This document shows, piece by piece, positions 27,996 through 41,640 of a DNA stretch of 64,000 nucleotides. The position numbers and the translations under genes were made by a program. The stretch comes from Cycas panzhihuaensis. Lineage: Eukaryota > Cycadophyta. The notes under the pieces were generated by a model. That model was not told the origin of the DNA and searched no databases. It saw nothing but the letters and a program-made list of their open reading frames with translations. The stretch covers positions 249,681,741 through 249,745,740 of the forward strand of contig CM041465.1 of the NCBI GenBank assembly GCA_023213395.1. The letters run 5' to 3'. Every line of letters begins with the position of its first letter. The stretch's first letter is position 1.

Positions 27996-28615
27996 ATGGC
28001 ATCTAAGCAAGCCCAAAAGTTTATTCAAAGGTATTTGATAGGGTAAGATAGAACTGCCTACTATCTCTTTATCTGTAAATGTAGTCTCTAATGTAATTCA
28101 AGAAGTGTATTTTCACACTGTGATTACATATTTAATAGGCCAGGTCTCCTTAGAAGTTGCATTTAGTAATGGGCTAAAGAGTCCCTAAAGTTCTTCTCAT
28201 GGGAAGTTAGTTCTATTAGCAACCTTTTTGAAAGCTTCTTTTCGTTTATCTTTAAGTCTCCTAGAGCATCTAAGCAAGTCCTAAAATGAGGCCCTTGGGT
28301 GTGTAAAAGGAATTTAGTTGTTTCTAATCACTAAGAACCTATCTTCTTAGTGGATACAATGGTAAATTTCAAATGCCTTGTATGTATTAAACTCTTGGGC
28401 CTTCCCATAAATCTGTGGATAGTTGTAAAGGATCTTATTCAACTTATTTGTAAGTTTATATCCCTTGAACTCCATAAGGAGTTATACAACAAACCCAATA
28501 TTTAGGTTTATGTAAAGGTGGTTTTATTTAAGACCTCAAATATATATTGAGTTAGTATGGGTAGGTTATGTTGAGAAAACTAGGTCTCAATAGCCAGAAA
28601 TTGCCACTAAGATCT
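27996..28615 (+). pseudogene. LINE ORF1 remnant
   Basis: The ATG at 27,996 opens a frame starting MASKQAQKF, soon interrupted. Farther on, broken frames keep the plant LINE ORF1 (DUF4283-like) pattern of a GPWV...LVVSNH segment, then a LLGLPINLW motif and a run of hydrophobic residues. At 28,570-28,610 a Cys/His-poor remnant of a zinc knuckle is seen (…ARNCH at its end). ORF1 proteins bind element RNA. The foreign insertion begins just behind the knuckle. Confidence 0.6.
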
Positions 28616-29340
28616 AAACTATTTTGCAACTAGTTATAAGAATTGAAACTGAAATTTAATATGCAAGTTTTTAAACTAGAGATAATACAATAAATAAATC
28701 TGAAAACCAAAGTATCATATGTACACCAGATATTACATGGTAAAACCCTAGTAGTGTGCTAGGGAAACATCCACACAGGAAATGTATTAATCTTTATTAT
28801 CCAAGAGTGGAGAAATAGACATAATCTATAATAAAATGCTCATAGCAACAACAATTAACTGCCTCTTCTCAATACAATACATCTACTACATTGAATACTA
28901 TTAATATAATGAAAAAACAACCTAAATCAAGCTATATAAGAGAGTCATAGAAGGTACAAATCTTGACCATCAAGTCTTAGGTATTATGAATGAACGACCT
29001 TGATTCTCTTTATAATTTAATATGTTTTACAGTGCTAGCTTTTTAGGTCAAGGGCTACTGCCCCCAAACCCCCTCTTTACTGGGGGGGAGTTCAACACCC
29101 CCCAACCAAGAGAGGCTCCCTGCCCCCTTAAATCGCTTCGCAAAAGTTTAGGGGGAAAACTGTGCTGCTAACCTATCAAAAATTTTGCCTCCAAAATATT
29201 GTTGTCATATTATCTAATATGTTACACTTAAGAAATAGGTGGTATACCTTAGCGTACCCAATACTTGCTTTCATTTCTACTCTAGAGATCATAGGATCAA
29301 AGATTGTCCACTTACTACTCCAAAGTAGCATGAACCCCCC
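28616..29340. mobile_element. Unclassified insertion in LINE ORF1
   Basis: About 0.7 kb that does not read as LINE. It has no coding frame. It contains a short passage near 28,735-28,780 resembling the middle of plant LTRs and an unusual C- and G-run block at 29,060-29,160. A sequence TGTTGAG near 28,574 and a TAGCA near 29,330 could be LTR ends, which would make it a solo LTR. No convincing target duplication was found, so edges are approximate. Confidence 0.4.
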
Positions 29341-29764
29341 TCCTTTATTCCTCCATCTAGTCTAAAGGTGGAATATAAGAATGGCTAGATTGAATTCATG
29401 GGGAAAAATAGATTAAATAGAGTAAGGAGAAAGCCCAATCATCCTCTTCCAAGGGATTGGGCTTGATTAAGCAATAAGCTTCTAGACCCAAAAGTCTCGA
29501 GAAAGGTAAGGACATTGAAACTACCAAAGAAGGGTTCTATGACACTTCACCTATTATACCTAAGATAGTCTCTTCTTTTAATTTTCCAAGACTTCAAAAG
29601 GCTCATCTAAGAGCTAAAGAAGGTAAGGGGGATGCTATAATCACCAACCTTTTTACTTAGTTATAAAAAATCCAAAGCCTAATAATACCAAGCAAGGGAA
29701 TAACAGGTTCCATGTCCTGTAGTAAATCTCAAATGAGGATGCAAGGATGGATTTAGATTCTTAG

Positions 29765-30560
29765 AAGATAATTAGTTAAAACATTAAAGGTCTATTTAAT
29801 AAGTTTAGACATATGAGCTTATAACCTTTTTATAGTAAGGTTAACTTAGATATTTTATGGATTCAAGAAATTAAGATTTTTGGTAGCTTGTTCAAGTTTG
29901 TTATAATGTAGACCCTTCTAGACTATAGCCTCTACTCTACCAATCACTCAAAAGGAGAGGAGTTACTACTATTTTGGTCAAAAATCCCCATGGTCTTTAG
30001 ATTCTCCCCTCAGGTTCAAACATAGGAAATAAATGCATTTGGATTATCATGCATTGTGAATAAGTTACTTTGGGGGTTACAAGGCTATATAGACCTAATT
30101 GACCCTAAGAAAGAGTGCTACTATGCGAGTGGTTGAGTGAGAACCTCCTTGCAACATCCTAGTGTATATATGGTGACTTTAATATGATAGAGCTTCCTCA
30201 TGATAAGCTTGGGGGAAAACCCTTCTACTAGAATCCTACTAAGAGGATGGCTTGCCTCCATTTCAAACATAGGACATGTCTCTTTGACCTAAACACCCTT
30301 TATAAAATCAATCATTCTAATATATTATTCACATGGTCTAATTTGAGAATCAAGTGTAAGAGAATTCTCAAAAGGTTAAATTAGGCAATGATCTCCATAG
30401 ATAACCCCTTTCAGATCTCTTCTAATAGTGGGAGACCTATAAGGGTTTTAATAGATAACATGTTGTCATGCCACCATCCCATTGAAGTTGTGCTTACATG
30501 AGGAGAAGACCAAACTCCCTATTCTAAGACCTCCTTTAAGTTCAATGTGTCACATCTCAA
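29765..30560 (+). pseudogene. LINE endonuclease remnant (plus-strand LINE)
   Basis: Frames keep the order of an AP-type endonuclease: an opening ISLNIKGLFNKFRH, then DILWIQEIK (the LQETK site with its Glu), and FTWSNLRIKCKRI (the TWSN segment near the end). In LINEs this domain nicks the target so that the RT can prime. Several stops interrupt it. The piece 29,915-30,290 is the one repeated at 27,470-27,835. Confidence 0.7.
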
Positions 30561-31079
30561 TCCTGAATTCTACCTCAATTCAATTAGAATAATTTTTCAT
30601 TTATTCTGTATACCTAGAGGGAATAATGGTTGGATTGTTCGGTGGGAGGAAGCAATTAGAAAAATCACTACCTTCATTAAAGGGTATGGGAAATAAGTCA
30701 CTATATCTAAGAGAAGATTAGAAGTACACTTTGCTTGAAAGCTTGCAGACTTGAGAAAGGACCTAAAGGGCAACTCCTTAAATGAAGACCCTTAAAAATA
30801 AGCTTCTAGATTGGCTCAAGAATTTAAACATTTAGATATTTATAAGGTAAGGGGAGCATATATTTGGGTAAGACTCCATTGGATTAAGGTCATAGATTAG
30901 TGCTTAAAATTCTTCTTTCACTCTGTTAGAGGAAAATAAAAACTAGAAAAGATTGTTGCTATGGAATTAGATCAAGAGGTGGACACAAGTAGTACTGAAA
31001 TTGAAGAGGCTTTCATAGGGTACTATCCAAAAATCTTCATCCTTACTTAAAAGGAATAAGACTAAAGCTCTTGAAAAAT

Positions 31080-32300
31080 ATAGGCTAGTCATCCTACATA
31101 ATGTTAGTCCAGCCTAACAAGATTAATATGATACTCCTTTATGTTTAGAAGAGCTTACAAATACACTTAGGGATATGACTAAGGAAAAAGGCCTAGGCTT
31201 GGATGGCTTCCCGTGTAAATATTATCTTGTCACATGGGAGTATACTAGGCCAACTCTTCTAAAGGTCTTTTAGGAGTCCTTTAAGTGTGAGACATTGGGT
31301 TCAATTATAAACCAAACTGCCATCAAACTAGTATCCAAACACATAGACCTATAACACATAGTGAATTGGTGTCTAAAAACTCTGTTAAACATATCCTATA
31401 AACTCTTATAAAAGCCTTGGCTAGAAGAAATAGGCATCTACTCTCAGAATTGGTTACCATTGAGCAAATAGGTTTTATTAAAGAGAAATTTATCTTGGAT
31501 AACATAATTGTAGTTTCCTAAGGGATGGAATGGGCTAGAGCCTACAAACATGATACTATGTTTACGAAGCTCAAATTTGAGAAAGCATATGATAGAGTAG
31601 AATGGGACTTCATTCTCATAATAGTAGAATTGTTTGGTTTTGGAGATAAGTTCATTAGATGGGTCATAGTGCTCTTTGTAGATGCCTCAACTAGAATTTT
31701 TATTAATGGAAGCCTTTCATGCCTAGTAGCACTTGCCAGATCAATTAGACAAGGTTATTATTAGCTCTCTCCTTATTTGTATTAGTTGCAAATGATCTGG
31801 AATATATCTTATAGGCTAAACCATATGACAAAAAAATATAAGGGATTGCTCTTCCAAGCCTAGATGGGGAGCAAATAATTAATAAGCACTTCACAAATAA
31901 TTCTTTTCTCATAATCAAGGCTATGAGAAATAATGTCCTCAAAGTTCTTGATGTGCTGAATATATTTTGTGACACTTGTGGATCTAAGGTACACTAGGGA
32001 AAGACCACCTATTATCTCTAAAATTTTATGATTTGTAGGAAGAGTTATTTTTAGTTGAATTGTCATGGATCCATCTTAGCAAGATCTTCAAATTCTTAGG
32101 TATCCCATTCAACTTCAAAAATTTCTTATGTAAATTTTTACTAACTACTTGGAATTCCAAGTTTCTCAATTTGGCTAGAAGACATCAAATTTATTCTAAA
32201 GTCCTAGTTTCTACTCATGTACTATTTTTCTAATTAGATGCCATTGAATATAACTTATGACAAGTTAGTCAATTTTATTTTCTTTATTTTCTTTTTTTGA
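31080..32300 (+). pseudogene. LINE reverse transcriptase remnant (plus-strand LINE)
   Basis: The best stretch (31,525-31,764) reads KLKFEKAYDRVEWDFILI, then GFGDKFIRWV, STRIFINGS and RSIRQG, the core LINE RT motifs in order. Upstream, GLGLDGFP and EQIGFIKEKFILDN mark the GPDGF and QxGFxxGR motifs. The catalytic FADD box is decayed to FTNN near 31,895, so both aspartates are lost. This alone rules out activity. Confidence 0.85.
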
Positions 32301-33300
32301 TTTGAGGTTGGGGTGGGGGTTGCCGGCTAATAGAGAAAATAATAAGGGATTCAACCATATAAAATGGGATATATATTGTCTTCCTAAGGAATTAGGGGTT
32401 CTAGGATTCATCAGTGTCAAGTTGTAGGGGTAGGATTTGTGTGTGAAATGGCTAGTTAGAGTTGTGAATAAGGAAGAAAATTAGATAGTGTTTATCAGGA
32501 ATAACATTTCACATGCCTTGCCATGTGGCTATCCCAATGTCCACTTGGACACCTAATAAGTTCTCTTGGCCCTAATTGCTTTACAAGTAACAAGTATGAT
32601 GTTGTTTTAGTCAATTTAGGAAGCATGAAAAAAGTGTAAGAATTACCTAACATGGCATGGTGATGAGCCTTATAAGGGATTGCCCTTTCAACATCACTTG
32701 ATATGGTGGTCACCTTTAATACAACACGATGGAAAATGTCTTAATGAATCCATATGGTTTAAGGAAAGGTAATTCATTTAAAAAGTAATAATTAAAATTG
32801 AGTAATTATATGATAAGACTTGAGGATGGTAGAAAAGTTGGATAGAGATTAGGAATGCTTTGAACGTTAAAAGCTCTAACAAGTTTATAATTGAAGAGAT
32901 TTAGAATAGTTGTCTTGTGACATACATGCCTAACCTTGCTATGATTAGGGGGAAATAATTGGTGGCATGACTAGGCATGGGGCAATGTAAAACCCTTTAA
33001 AACCTCTATGGCCTCTCACATGTACAAACTTCTACAACTAGATTTGAAGGTTGTACGATGTCTAAATTATACCTAGGATATCAAATACCTCAAGGTCATG
33101 AGACAATGAAGATTCCAACATCTATGGCATATCCCCATGGACCTTAAACATATATTTATTAGGTGGTCCATTATGCATAATGGCCTAATTGTCAAATCTA
33201 GGTTTTCTAATTTGGGCCATAAGGACATATCCTATGGTTTTTACAAACACCTAGAATTTGTTAAACACCTCTTTTTGTGGTGTCTGATTACTAGATCAAT

Positions 33301-33560
33301 TTGGAACCTAGTCTAATATTTTGTATAGCTTGTAGTGTAAGGCAACTTTGGCTAGAATGCAATGCTCCTAGTGATACAAGACCTTTCTTAAGAACCTTCC
33401 ACATAGTATTAGGGATCTTAAGGTTAGTGACCTTAGTGACTATTTGGAAGCTTATGAATGATGTACTTTTCTTTAATAAGTTTCCTCCATATTATGTGCC
33501 ATTTGAAATGTTATGATTATTCTCTTTGATTGTGCTTTTTAGATCAATGCCAAGGATTAA
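33301..33560 (+). pseudogene. LINE ORF2 C-terminal end
   Basis: The frame 33,301-33,516 contains TIWKLMNDVLFFNK, the 'IWxxRNxxxF' pattern usual at the end of the plant LINE protein after the zf-RVT domain. The same stretch, slightly different, lies inverted near 10,200-10,280. No RNase H domain was recognised behind it, unlike in LINE L2. Confidence 0.6.
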
Positions 33561-34095
33561 AAGCTTCAAGTAGATCTCTTCTATCTTTTAGGATAGACCA
33601 CTAAGGCTCAACATCCTACATGATGTCTCATATCCCACCTAAGGAAGACTCTTAATTTAACCAGCCTAGTAAGTCCTAGGGTCAAAGCCACCCTTACCCT
33701 TAGTTCCACTCTCTAGTGCATCATTTAGTTGTTAAGATTCAAGACCACCTTATGATTAATTTAAAGTATTTTAAATAACATACCACATAAATTATAGTCA
33801 TGATCAATATTAAGCCTATTTACAAAGGCTAGACAGTGACGGAAGACCCTCCCTAAAAAGGGGGGAGATGGTTGGGGCTTTATTACTCCCTTGAAAAATG
33901 ACTAGGTCTAAGGATGGCGTAGGAAACTCATACAAGCTATACATATATAACTCCATTATGGGGGTGTTTTTTACTTTTATATGTATCACCCAAAGGGGTG
34001 GAGGGGACAATGATCTCTCTCTCTCTCTTTTTTTTGTTAATTATATCTAATAATTTCAATTAATAGAAAGCATTCTTTAGAAATATGCACGCGCG

Positions 34096-34097
<2 letters not shown>

Positions 34098-34152
<55 letters not shown>
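34098..34152. repeat. (TG)n microsatellite at the LINE 3' end
   Basis: 27 TG units preceded by CGCGCG and followed by TA-rich sequence, starting about a dozen bases behind the last LINE homology. The following 340 bp (34,153-34,491) show no recognisable content before the E element begins. Confidence 0.95.
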
Positions 34153-34154
<2 letters not shown>

Positions 34155-34491
34155 ATATATATATTTTATTTAATTTAGATAACATATGATCTATAGAGGA
34201 AAACCGTTTCTAAGAGGAGATCTTAGTAAGAAGAAGGATAAGAGAGAATCATAGATTTTATTTTCATACTTTGGTAACTTCTTTATCTAATTGAGACTTC
34301 TTAGGATAGTTATAATGGATTATTTACATTGAGAAATGGAAGCATAGTAGCCCTACCCTAGGGGCTATACAATTGTAAATTCCTTTTCCCTTGAACAAGG
34401 TAAATATAAATAAAACTTTCAACTACCATTATAATCCATTCACTACTTATTAACCATAACTAGGAGGCAAACAACTGTTATGTGAGAAAAA

Positions 34492-34948
34492 TATTAAAAC
34501 TTATGAAATGACTTATGTAATGAAGAGGGAGAAATATGAAATATTTATTAATATGTAACTTGTAACGAATAATAAATGTAATATAAATCATTCATAAAGT
34601 TTTTATAATAAACATCAAACATAATAAATAAAGTATATACACATCAATAGAGCACAACAATTACATATAAAACATATAATTATGAGGCACCGTATTTATA
34701 TATGAAAAACTCTAGATGGAAAAAACCATAGGAGAAGAGTGGAGACTTGCTCTCTCAATTAGCTCATATCAAATATTAAAATGATGTACGTATATATTTA
34801 TAAATCTATTAGCTCATATATTAACCAATAGTTTTATGTTGATACATTAGTTAATCAACTCATATATAAGAACCTTTCACATAAATCAATGATGACTCTT
34901 CTACTAATTAAATATTACATCAATATCTATGAAATATAATATTCTAAC
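34492..34948 (-). repeat. 3' LTR of element E
   Basis: 457 bp, homologous to 62,246-62,728 and to 4,077-4,419 inverted. On the minus strand it begins TTAGAATATTATATTTC directly after a polypurine tract. Confidence 0.8.
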
Positions 34949-36102
34949 CCTCCCTTTTAATGTTTAATTTATGAAAAAATTTAAGTATCTTTATCTTTTT
35001 CACACTGGATCTTTGTGTCAGATCACCTACTCATCATGTGTCTTTATATCACTTGTAAATATTAACCAACAAACTTGTGTTTACCATGTCTGTCTCCTAC
35101 AAGCAAATATCATCAACATCTCACATCATCATATCATATCACCATCTGTAAACCATCAAAAAACATGACTCACAACTCGCCATGGTGTGTGAAGTTTCTT
35201 CCCAACAACTTCATATCATCCACATGTAAGATATAAAACAAACTCATTAATCTTATCAACGAATAAAATTCATTAATGTTTATATAAAACAATGACTATA
35301 TACTAAAATGTATAGGTAATCAATTATTGCAATTTATAATTAATTAGGAAGTATTTCTCATATGTAGTTCATCAACTTCATAACAAAAAATAATACATTA
35401 TGGTTAAACAAATATATTATAACAAGAGTAGCTTGTGAATCTTCATTTATCTCTTGTCTTACAAGATATGAAAAAACTCATGTGATGACTCCATCAATGA
35501 TTCTACACAAGGTAACACTTACAACTTTCTTTGACAACTAGTCACTCTCAATCAATGATCAAACCAACTAAGTTTAAGAATATGGTGTACCACCTAGCCT
35601 ATCAAGTTTATTGTAATAAAGTAACATGTAATATATTCCATGCCTCATCATATATGGTTATCAAATTTCTAATCAAAAATGCATATTAGTTAAACTCTTC
35701 AATAATTGAACTTGGTTTTATAGATAACTCAACTATTATTGTTAATTAATCAATCAAACAAACTTATAAGACTTTTCCATGTCTCATATCAAGTGGAAAA
35801 CTTATCATTCAATATCCAAAATCAACTAACAATAAATTTCAATCAATCATCAAGTGGTGTTAAATATATCCGTCATTAGTCTATTATTCATTTATTCATG
35901 CACTTAAAGAATTAAGTGATTAATGTATCTTTTATTAAGCAAATCATGTATTCAAATAAGGTGATTTCATCATCAACTTTTATTAAATTCATTTGATTTG
36001 TGTTGGATAGTTTATTATATTTAATGTTTTATTATTTAGGGGGGTCATTATCATGTCTAACATATATAATATATTTTATGTATCTCACATCTATCATCCA
36101 AT

Positions 36103-36345
36103 TAAAGGTTATCATGAGCAAAAAATAGATGAGATGAGATAAGGGAAAGAAGAGTCAAATAGATGTGACATATGGGAGGTGTTGATGAACACTTGGGCCT
36201 TCAGATCCCACAGATAAATAGGCAAGACTTTAGGCACACATCTCAAAGTATACTACCTACCATGGACAAATGTCAAAAAAGATATTGCCACTATTTGATA
36301 TATTAAGATTTAGGAAATAGCCCTAATGTAGGCATTATCCTAATA
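36103..36345 (-). repeat. 3' LTR of copia B
   Basis: 243 bp, homologous to 59,865-60,110. On the minus strand it starts TATTAGGATAAT after the polypurine-like GGAGGAGAAA. Confidence 0.85.
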
Positions 36346-38400
36346 TTTCTCCTCCATAGTGCCAATTTTGGGAGACTCTAAGCTTATATCTAAATTTGTT
36401 GAATTTTATTTTGCTGAGTACCTTTGTATATATGTTTACCACTTGATCTTTTATATTATAATATATCAACTCTAACTCACCTTTTTGGACTAACTCTCTA
36501 ATGAAGTGATATTGTGTTTCAATGTGTTTTATCATGCCATGATAAATTAGATTCTTAGTCATTTGAATAGTATTTTAATTATCACAAAATAGTTGTGTAG
36601 GACTAATATGTTCCTCCTATAAATCCTAAAGTAATCTTCTTAGCCAAACTATCTTACAAGCTCTTATTACAATTGCCTTATACTTTGTTTCCATAGTAGG
36701 AGGAGATATTATTACCTATTTTTTTGAACTCCATACTATTGTTGTTGAACCCAAATTGAATGCATAACCTAATATAGACGTTCTATTAATTACACAACTT
36801 ACTTAATTTGAATTTATATAACCAATCAACCTACAATCCCCTGATGACTTGTAATGTAATCCATACCCAATAGTTTCTCTAAGATACCTAGGGATCCTTT
36901 TGGCTACTAGCTAATGTTTAACTTTAGGTTCATGCATAAACTTAGAAAATATACCGATTACATACATAGTGTTTAGTTTAGTTAAAATCAAGTAAATAGG
37001 ACTCTCAATCAACTACCTATGAAGAATAGGGTCAACTAATTCAAACTCCTCTAACTTAAGAAAATTTTAACTTAACTTTTGTTAATGTTATAAGTGGCTT
37101 GTAACTATCCATGTTAAATTTATGTAACATATCAAATATGTATTTCCTTTATGATACAAATATATTTTTTTTATCGTTGCATACTTCAATGCCTAAGAAA
37201 TAATGCATAAGCCCTAAATCTATCATTTTAGACTCCTTTTACATATATTCTTTAAATTTTGGGACAAGTAATTACAATTCCTAGTATATACTAGGTTATC
37301 TATATATAAGACCACAGTCAATATTAAGTTTCCTTCTAACTTTATGTATAAGTTGGGGTCTAATTAGCTCCTTAGGAATCCTTTATCTTTGATGTATTTA
37401 TCAATCCTAGAATACCATGCTTTAGGTGCTTGTTTAAGTCCATATAAGGCCTTTTTGAGTTTATAGATCTTGTCTTCCTTACCCTTCATATTAAAACACT
37501 TAGGTATTGGATATATATTTCCTCATCAGTATATCCATTCAAGAAGACACTCTTTATATCCATCTGATGGACTGTCCAAACTTTGTTGTGTAGTTAAGGC
37601 CATGATTAATTTAATTATTTCTAATCTTACAATTGGTGTAAATATTCCATTATAGTCCATGCCTTCAACTTGAGTATAGTGGTTTACAATTAGTCATGCA
37701 TTGTACTTGTCAATTAATTATCTAACTTAAACTTGGTCTTGTAGATCAATTTTGTCCAAATGGCATTTTTTCTTAGTGGAAAATTAAATAACTCCCAAGT
37801 GTCAATCTTCACCAAGGTACTATACTCCTATTTTATTGTTGCTTTTCATTCATCTTGAATATTGGCCTCTTTAAAGTTTTGAGGCTTATTTGTCTCCATA
37901 ACTTGAGTCATTAGTCTAAAGTTTACCCTTTGAGATTTAGCTGTTCTTTTTTCAAAGTTAGTGTCTAAAATATCTTAAGGGTTATGACGCATTTGTATCC
38001 ATTTAAAAAACTTTTGATTTGAAGTGGATGTACCTTCTCCACTTGTATTAGGTTTATTTGTACCATTTGAGTTAGGTTTTATATCAACCATAATACTTTT
38101 TCCCTTATCTTTTTTAATAACTTTCTCTTGATAGAATCCATTCTTATTGAAGATGACATCCCTACTCATGATGATCTTTTTACCCTTAGGATCATATAAT
38201 TTATAGGATCTTTATGTATCACTATATCCTATAAATATATACAGTACTTTTATCATTTAACTTGGTTCTTCTCTGTTATAGAATATGTATATATGTTATG
38301 CACTAAAAAACTCTTAAGTGTTTGATACTTGGATTATGACCTATCTAAGCCTCTTCAGGTGTGACCCATCTAACTACTTTTATTATACACTTATTCAATA
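36335..38400 (-). pseudogene. Copia B reverse transcriptase and RNase H
   Basis: From right to left on the minus strand: a WELFNFPLRKNAI linker near 37,770, [18 protein letters not shown] near 37,530, and many broken RT pieces. RNase H ends in the open stretch 36,562-36,335 with KNLIYHGMIKHIETQYHFI and DQVVNIYTKVLSK. The YVDD region was not recognisable. The end of the frame runs to the 3' LTR as usual for copia. Numerous stops make it inactive. Confidence 0.85.
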
Positions 38401-38428
38401 AGTAAACAATTATATGAATAGCTTCTAC

Positions 38429-38822
38429 CTAAAACTCATTGCCAAGATACTTATCCTTAAGCATGCTCCTAACCATCTCAGTAATTATCTTATTTTTCTT
38501 TTCGACTACCCCATTTTGTTGAGGGATGCAAGGATTGGTGAGTTGTTTCCTTATCCCATAGTACTTGTAATAGATTTTGAATTCATTTAATATAAATTCT
38601 CCCCCATTATATGATTTAAGGGTTAATAATTTATGGCCACTTTGCCTTTCAATCATCACTTTGAAATCAACAAAGCATTGAAATATATATGATTTGAACT
38701 TGAGTAAATAAATGCAAATCATTCTTATAAATTCATTAATAAATATTATAAAGTATTTAGGTCCTCCAACAGATGGCATATCTATTGGTCTACATGAATA
38801 TATGCATACTAGTTGAAGTGAC
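38429..38822 (-). pseudogene. Copia B integrase fragment
   Basis: The minus strand reads NKSLQLVCIYSCRPIDMPS, YFIIFINEFIRM, then KSYNGGEF and PCIPQQNGVVEKKN, the rve integrase pattern. Two catalytic aspartates are gone: the 'TDLCGP' position reads IYSCRP and the 'SDNGGEF' position reads SYNGGEF. The frame upstream of 38,822 is cut by the LTR of element C; the missing N-terminal part continues at 53,293. Confidence 0.85.
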
Positions 38823-38827
38823 TTATT

Positions 38828-39180
38828 TGTTGGGATAACACCCAATGTGCGTTTGTAGCTGTGCACGTAGCACCCCTCAAAGCCACCTTTGGGGCTCTCT
38901 AGGGCACCTTGAGTCATAAATCAACCACCAATAGCCACCATATGTTGACAGAATTATAATAAGATATGCCATGTTTATTAATTTTATTATTTTTAATATT
39001 AACTTGAAACTGTGTGCAGGTCAGGTTGAGACACTTGTCGCCTCCCCAAAATTATCTATATAAGGGGTGAGAATACCTCCATGGTGTTTTTTAATACTGC
39101 CCACTCTATATTGTATTTTTGTTTATTATTCTCTTTTATATTAAAGTTTATACTAAAGTTATCATTTGAATATGTAATAT
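38828..39180 (+). repeat. 5' LTR of copia C
   Basis: It begins TGTTGGGATAACACCC and is homologous to 52,893-53,288 over the first ~270 bp; the last part has diverged, so the end is approximate. Confidence 0.85.
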
Positions 39181-40276
<1,096 letters not shown>

Positions 40277-40289
40277 GTGGGCTAGTTAC
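40277..40289. repeat. Target site duplication of LINE L2 (3' side)
   Basis: GTGGGCTAGTTAC, matching 46,564-46,577 with one extra G and one T/C change. Length and position next to the poly(A) are those expected from target-primed reverse transcription. Confidence 0.88.
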
Positions 40290-40305
40290 TTTTTTTTTTT
40301 TTTTT
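40290..40305 (-). other. Poly(A) tail of LINE L2
   Basis: Sixteen T's on the plus strand directly next to the target duplication, i.e. the 3' tail of the minus-strand element. Confidence 0.9.
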
Positions 40306-40499
40306 GACATGGTAAAAAATTTAAAGGGTTTTTAATAGGACCCTAAACCTTTTACAATAGCTACTTTGCAACATGAATCATAAATGGCCATGACATATCG
40401 ATGGCCCAACCAAACTGAACCCACTCTACAAATACACACTTAACATCCATTAACTCTTCCAATTTTAAGTTAACACATCCAATCTAACCAGACTCAAGA

Positions 40500-41000
40500 G
40501 CTCCTCTAAGAAGTTCTCTCTCCAAACCCAGTTTCCTTTATTTAAAACTGCCCAATTGGCAAGCTAGTCCACTGTAGTATTTCCTTCCTTATATATATGC
40601 CAGATCTGAGTACTCTGTTTGGATCCCAGGACATCCTGAGTGTCCCTCACCATATCTGCATTATGTCAATCGGTCTCTGTCTCCCCCCTAAGGATCCTGA
40701 TCATGTTCAAGGAGTCTCCTTCTATTATCACCTTATCGTGGTCATCCTCATCCATCATTGCTACCGCCTTCTGCATAGCCTTAAGTTCTGCTATATGGTT
40801 TGTCTGATGGTCATAGTATTTCGCAAAGGCCCAACTTACTGTCCCATCATGGTATCTACATAAGCCCCCTCCTCCTGCCTCACATGTGTTTCCTTTAGAC
40901 GCCCTATCAAAATTAATTTTCACCCAATACTTGTTGGGCAGGATCCAGTGACACTCCCTCCTCTTCACTCCCATACCTGTTGGGCATCTGATCCCCCAAC
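40500..41000 (-). pseudogene. LINE L2 RNase H domain
   Basis: The minus-strand frame ends ORF2 with an RNase H of the RVT_3 type: YWVKINFDRASKGN (first Asp), NHIAELKAMQKAV (Glu), KVIIEGDSLNMI (Asp), and EGNTTVDxLANWA behind a stop (last Asp). All four acidic positions are visible. Such an archaeal-type RNase H fused behind RT is known from a group of plant L1 elements; it would remove the RNA strand after first-strand synthesis. A stop inside the last motif and others upstream suggest the protein is not made whole. Confidence 0.88.
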
Positions 41001-41099
41001 CCTCCATGATATTTCCTTCCCCCCTTAGGATCCTATCCTCATCCAAAGGTTTAATCATTTCTAGGGTCGCCCCGCAGATCATAACATAGAGAATTGCTC

Positions 41100-41640
41100 A
41101 TCTAATTCTTTCCCTTAAAAGATCCTCTTGTTTCACTCCTTCCAGATATTCCAGACCCCAACCAACATAATTAAATTCCATAGCATTCCCAACGTCTTAC
41201 TCCTGAAGGGGGATTTCCACTCCATCCACTACTCTAGCAAGGTCCTCGGGGCCACCCAATCTAGCCCAGATTGGTCCAAAAGCATGCCCAAATTCCCCTG
41301 GAGAATGGGGAATGAATGCTAATGTGGTCTAAAGACTCCTCGTCCTTCCTGCATAACACACATCTATTCAGCCCTAAGAAGCCACATTTATGGAGATTAT
41401 TAATTGTCAAAATCTTATTCTATAGACATAGCCACCAAAATGCTACCACCTTTTGGAGAAGCCCCAACTTCCAAACCCCAGCCAATAGAGCATTCTTAAC
41501 CAAACCCTCCTCCATACAAGAAGATTTGTATCCCTCCTTCACATAATACATCCTGGAGGGGGACAACGACCAAATCAAAGTGTTTGCCATATGCCTTTTA
41601 GGGATATACCGTTGTTTCAATTCATCCTTGAGGAACTGAA
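41100..41640 (-). pseudogene. LINE L2 zf-RVT domain
   Basis: The open frame 41,620-41,420 and the following sequence hold VWKLGLLQKVVAFWW, then KILTINNLHKCGF and NRCVLCRKDEESLDH, the zf-RVT pattern with its Cys-x2-Cys and His. This region is a standard part between RT and the C-terminus in plant LINEs. One stop lies directly after the first motif. Confidence 0.85.

Larger units (their letters stand above)
27838..34085 (+). mobile_element. L1-type LINE, plus strand, decayed full-length copy
   Basis: In order: a ~155-bp leader, an ORF1 start at 27,996, degenerate ORF1 with a zinc-knuckle remnant, a 0.7-kb foreign insertion (28,616-29,340), the end of ORF1, ORF2 with endonuclease (29,765-30,560) and RT (31,080-32,300), a C-terminal segment, and a 3' UTR that also occurs at 9,645-10,330. 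Near its end lies a tract of TC repeats and T's (34,015-34,036), followed by ~50 bp ending in an AATAGAAAG-like signal and then a (TG)n microsatellite instead of poly(A). Stops are frequent throughout, so it is dead. Confidence 0.82.

Noticed and set aside
40500-41082. RNase H frame as a possible host RNase H gene
   Set aside because: It is continuous with zf-RVT and RT on the same strand and lies within the target duplications of LINE L2, so it belongs to the LINE.
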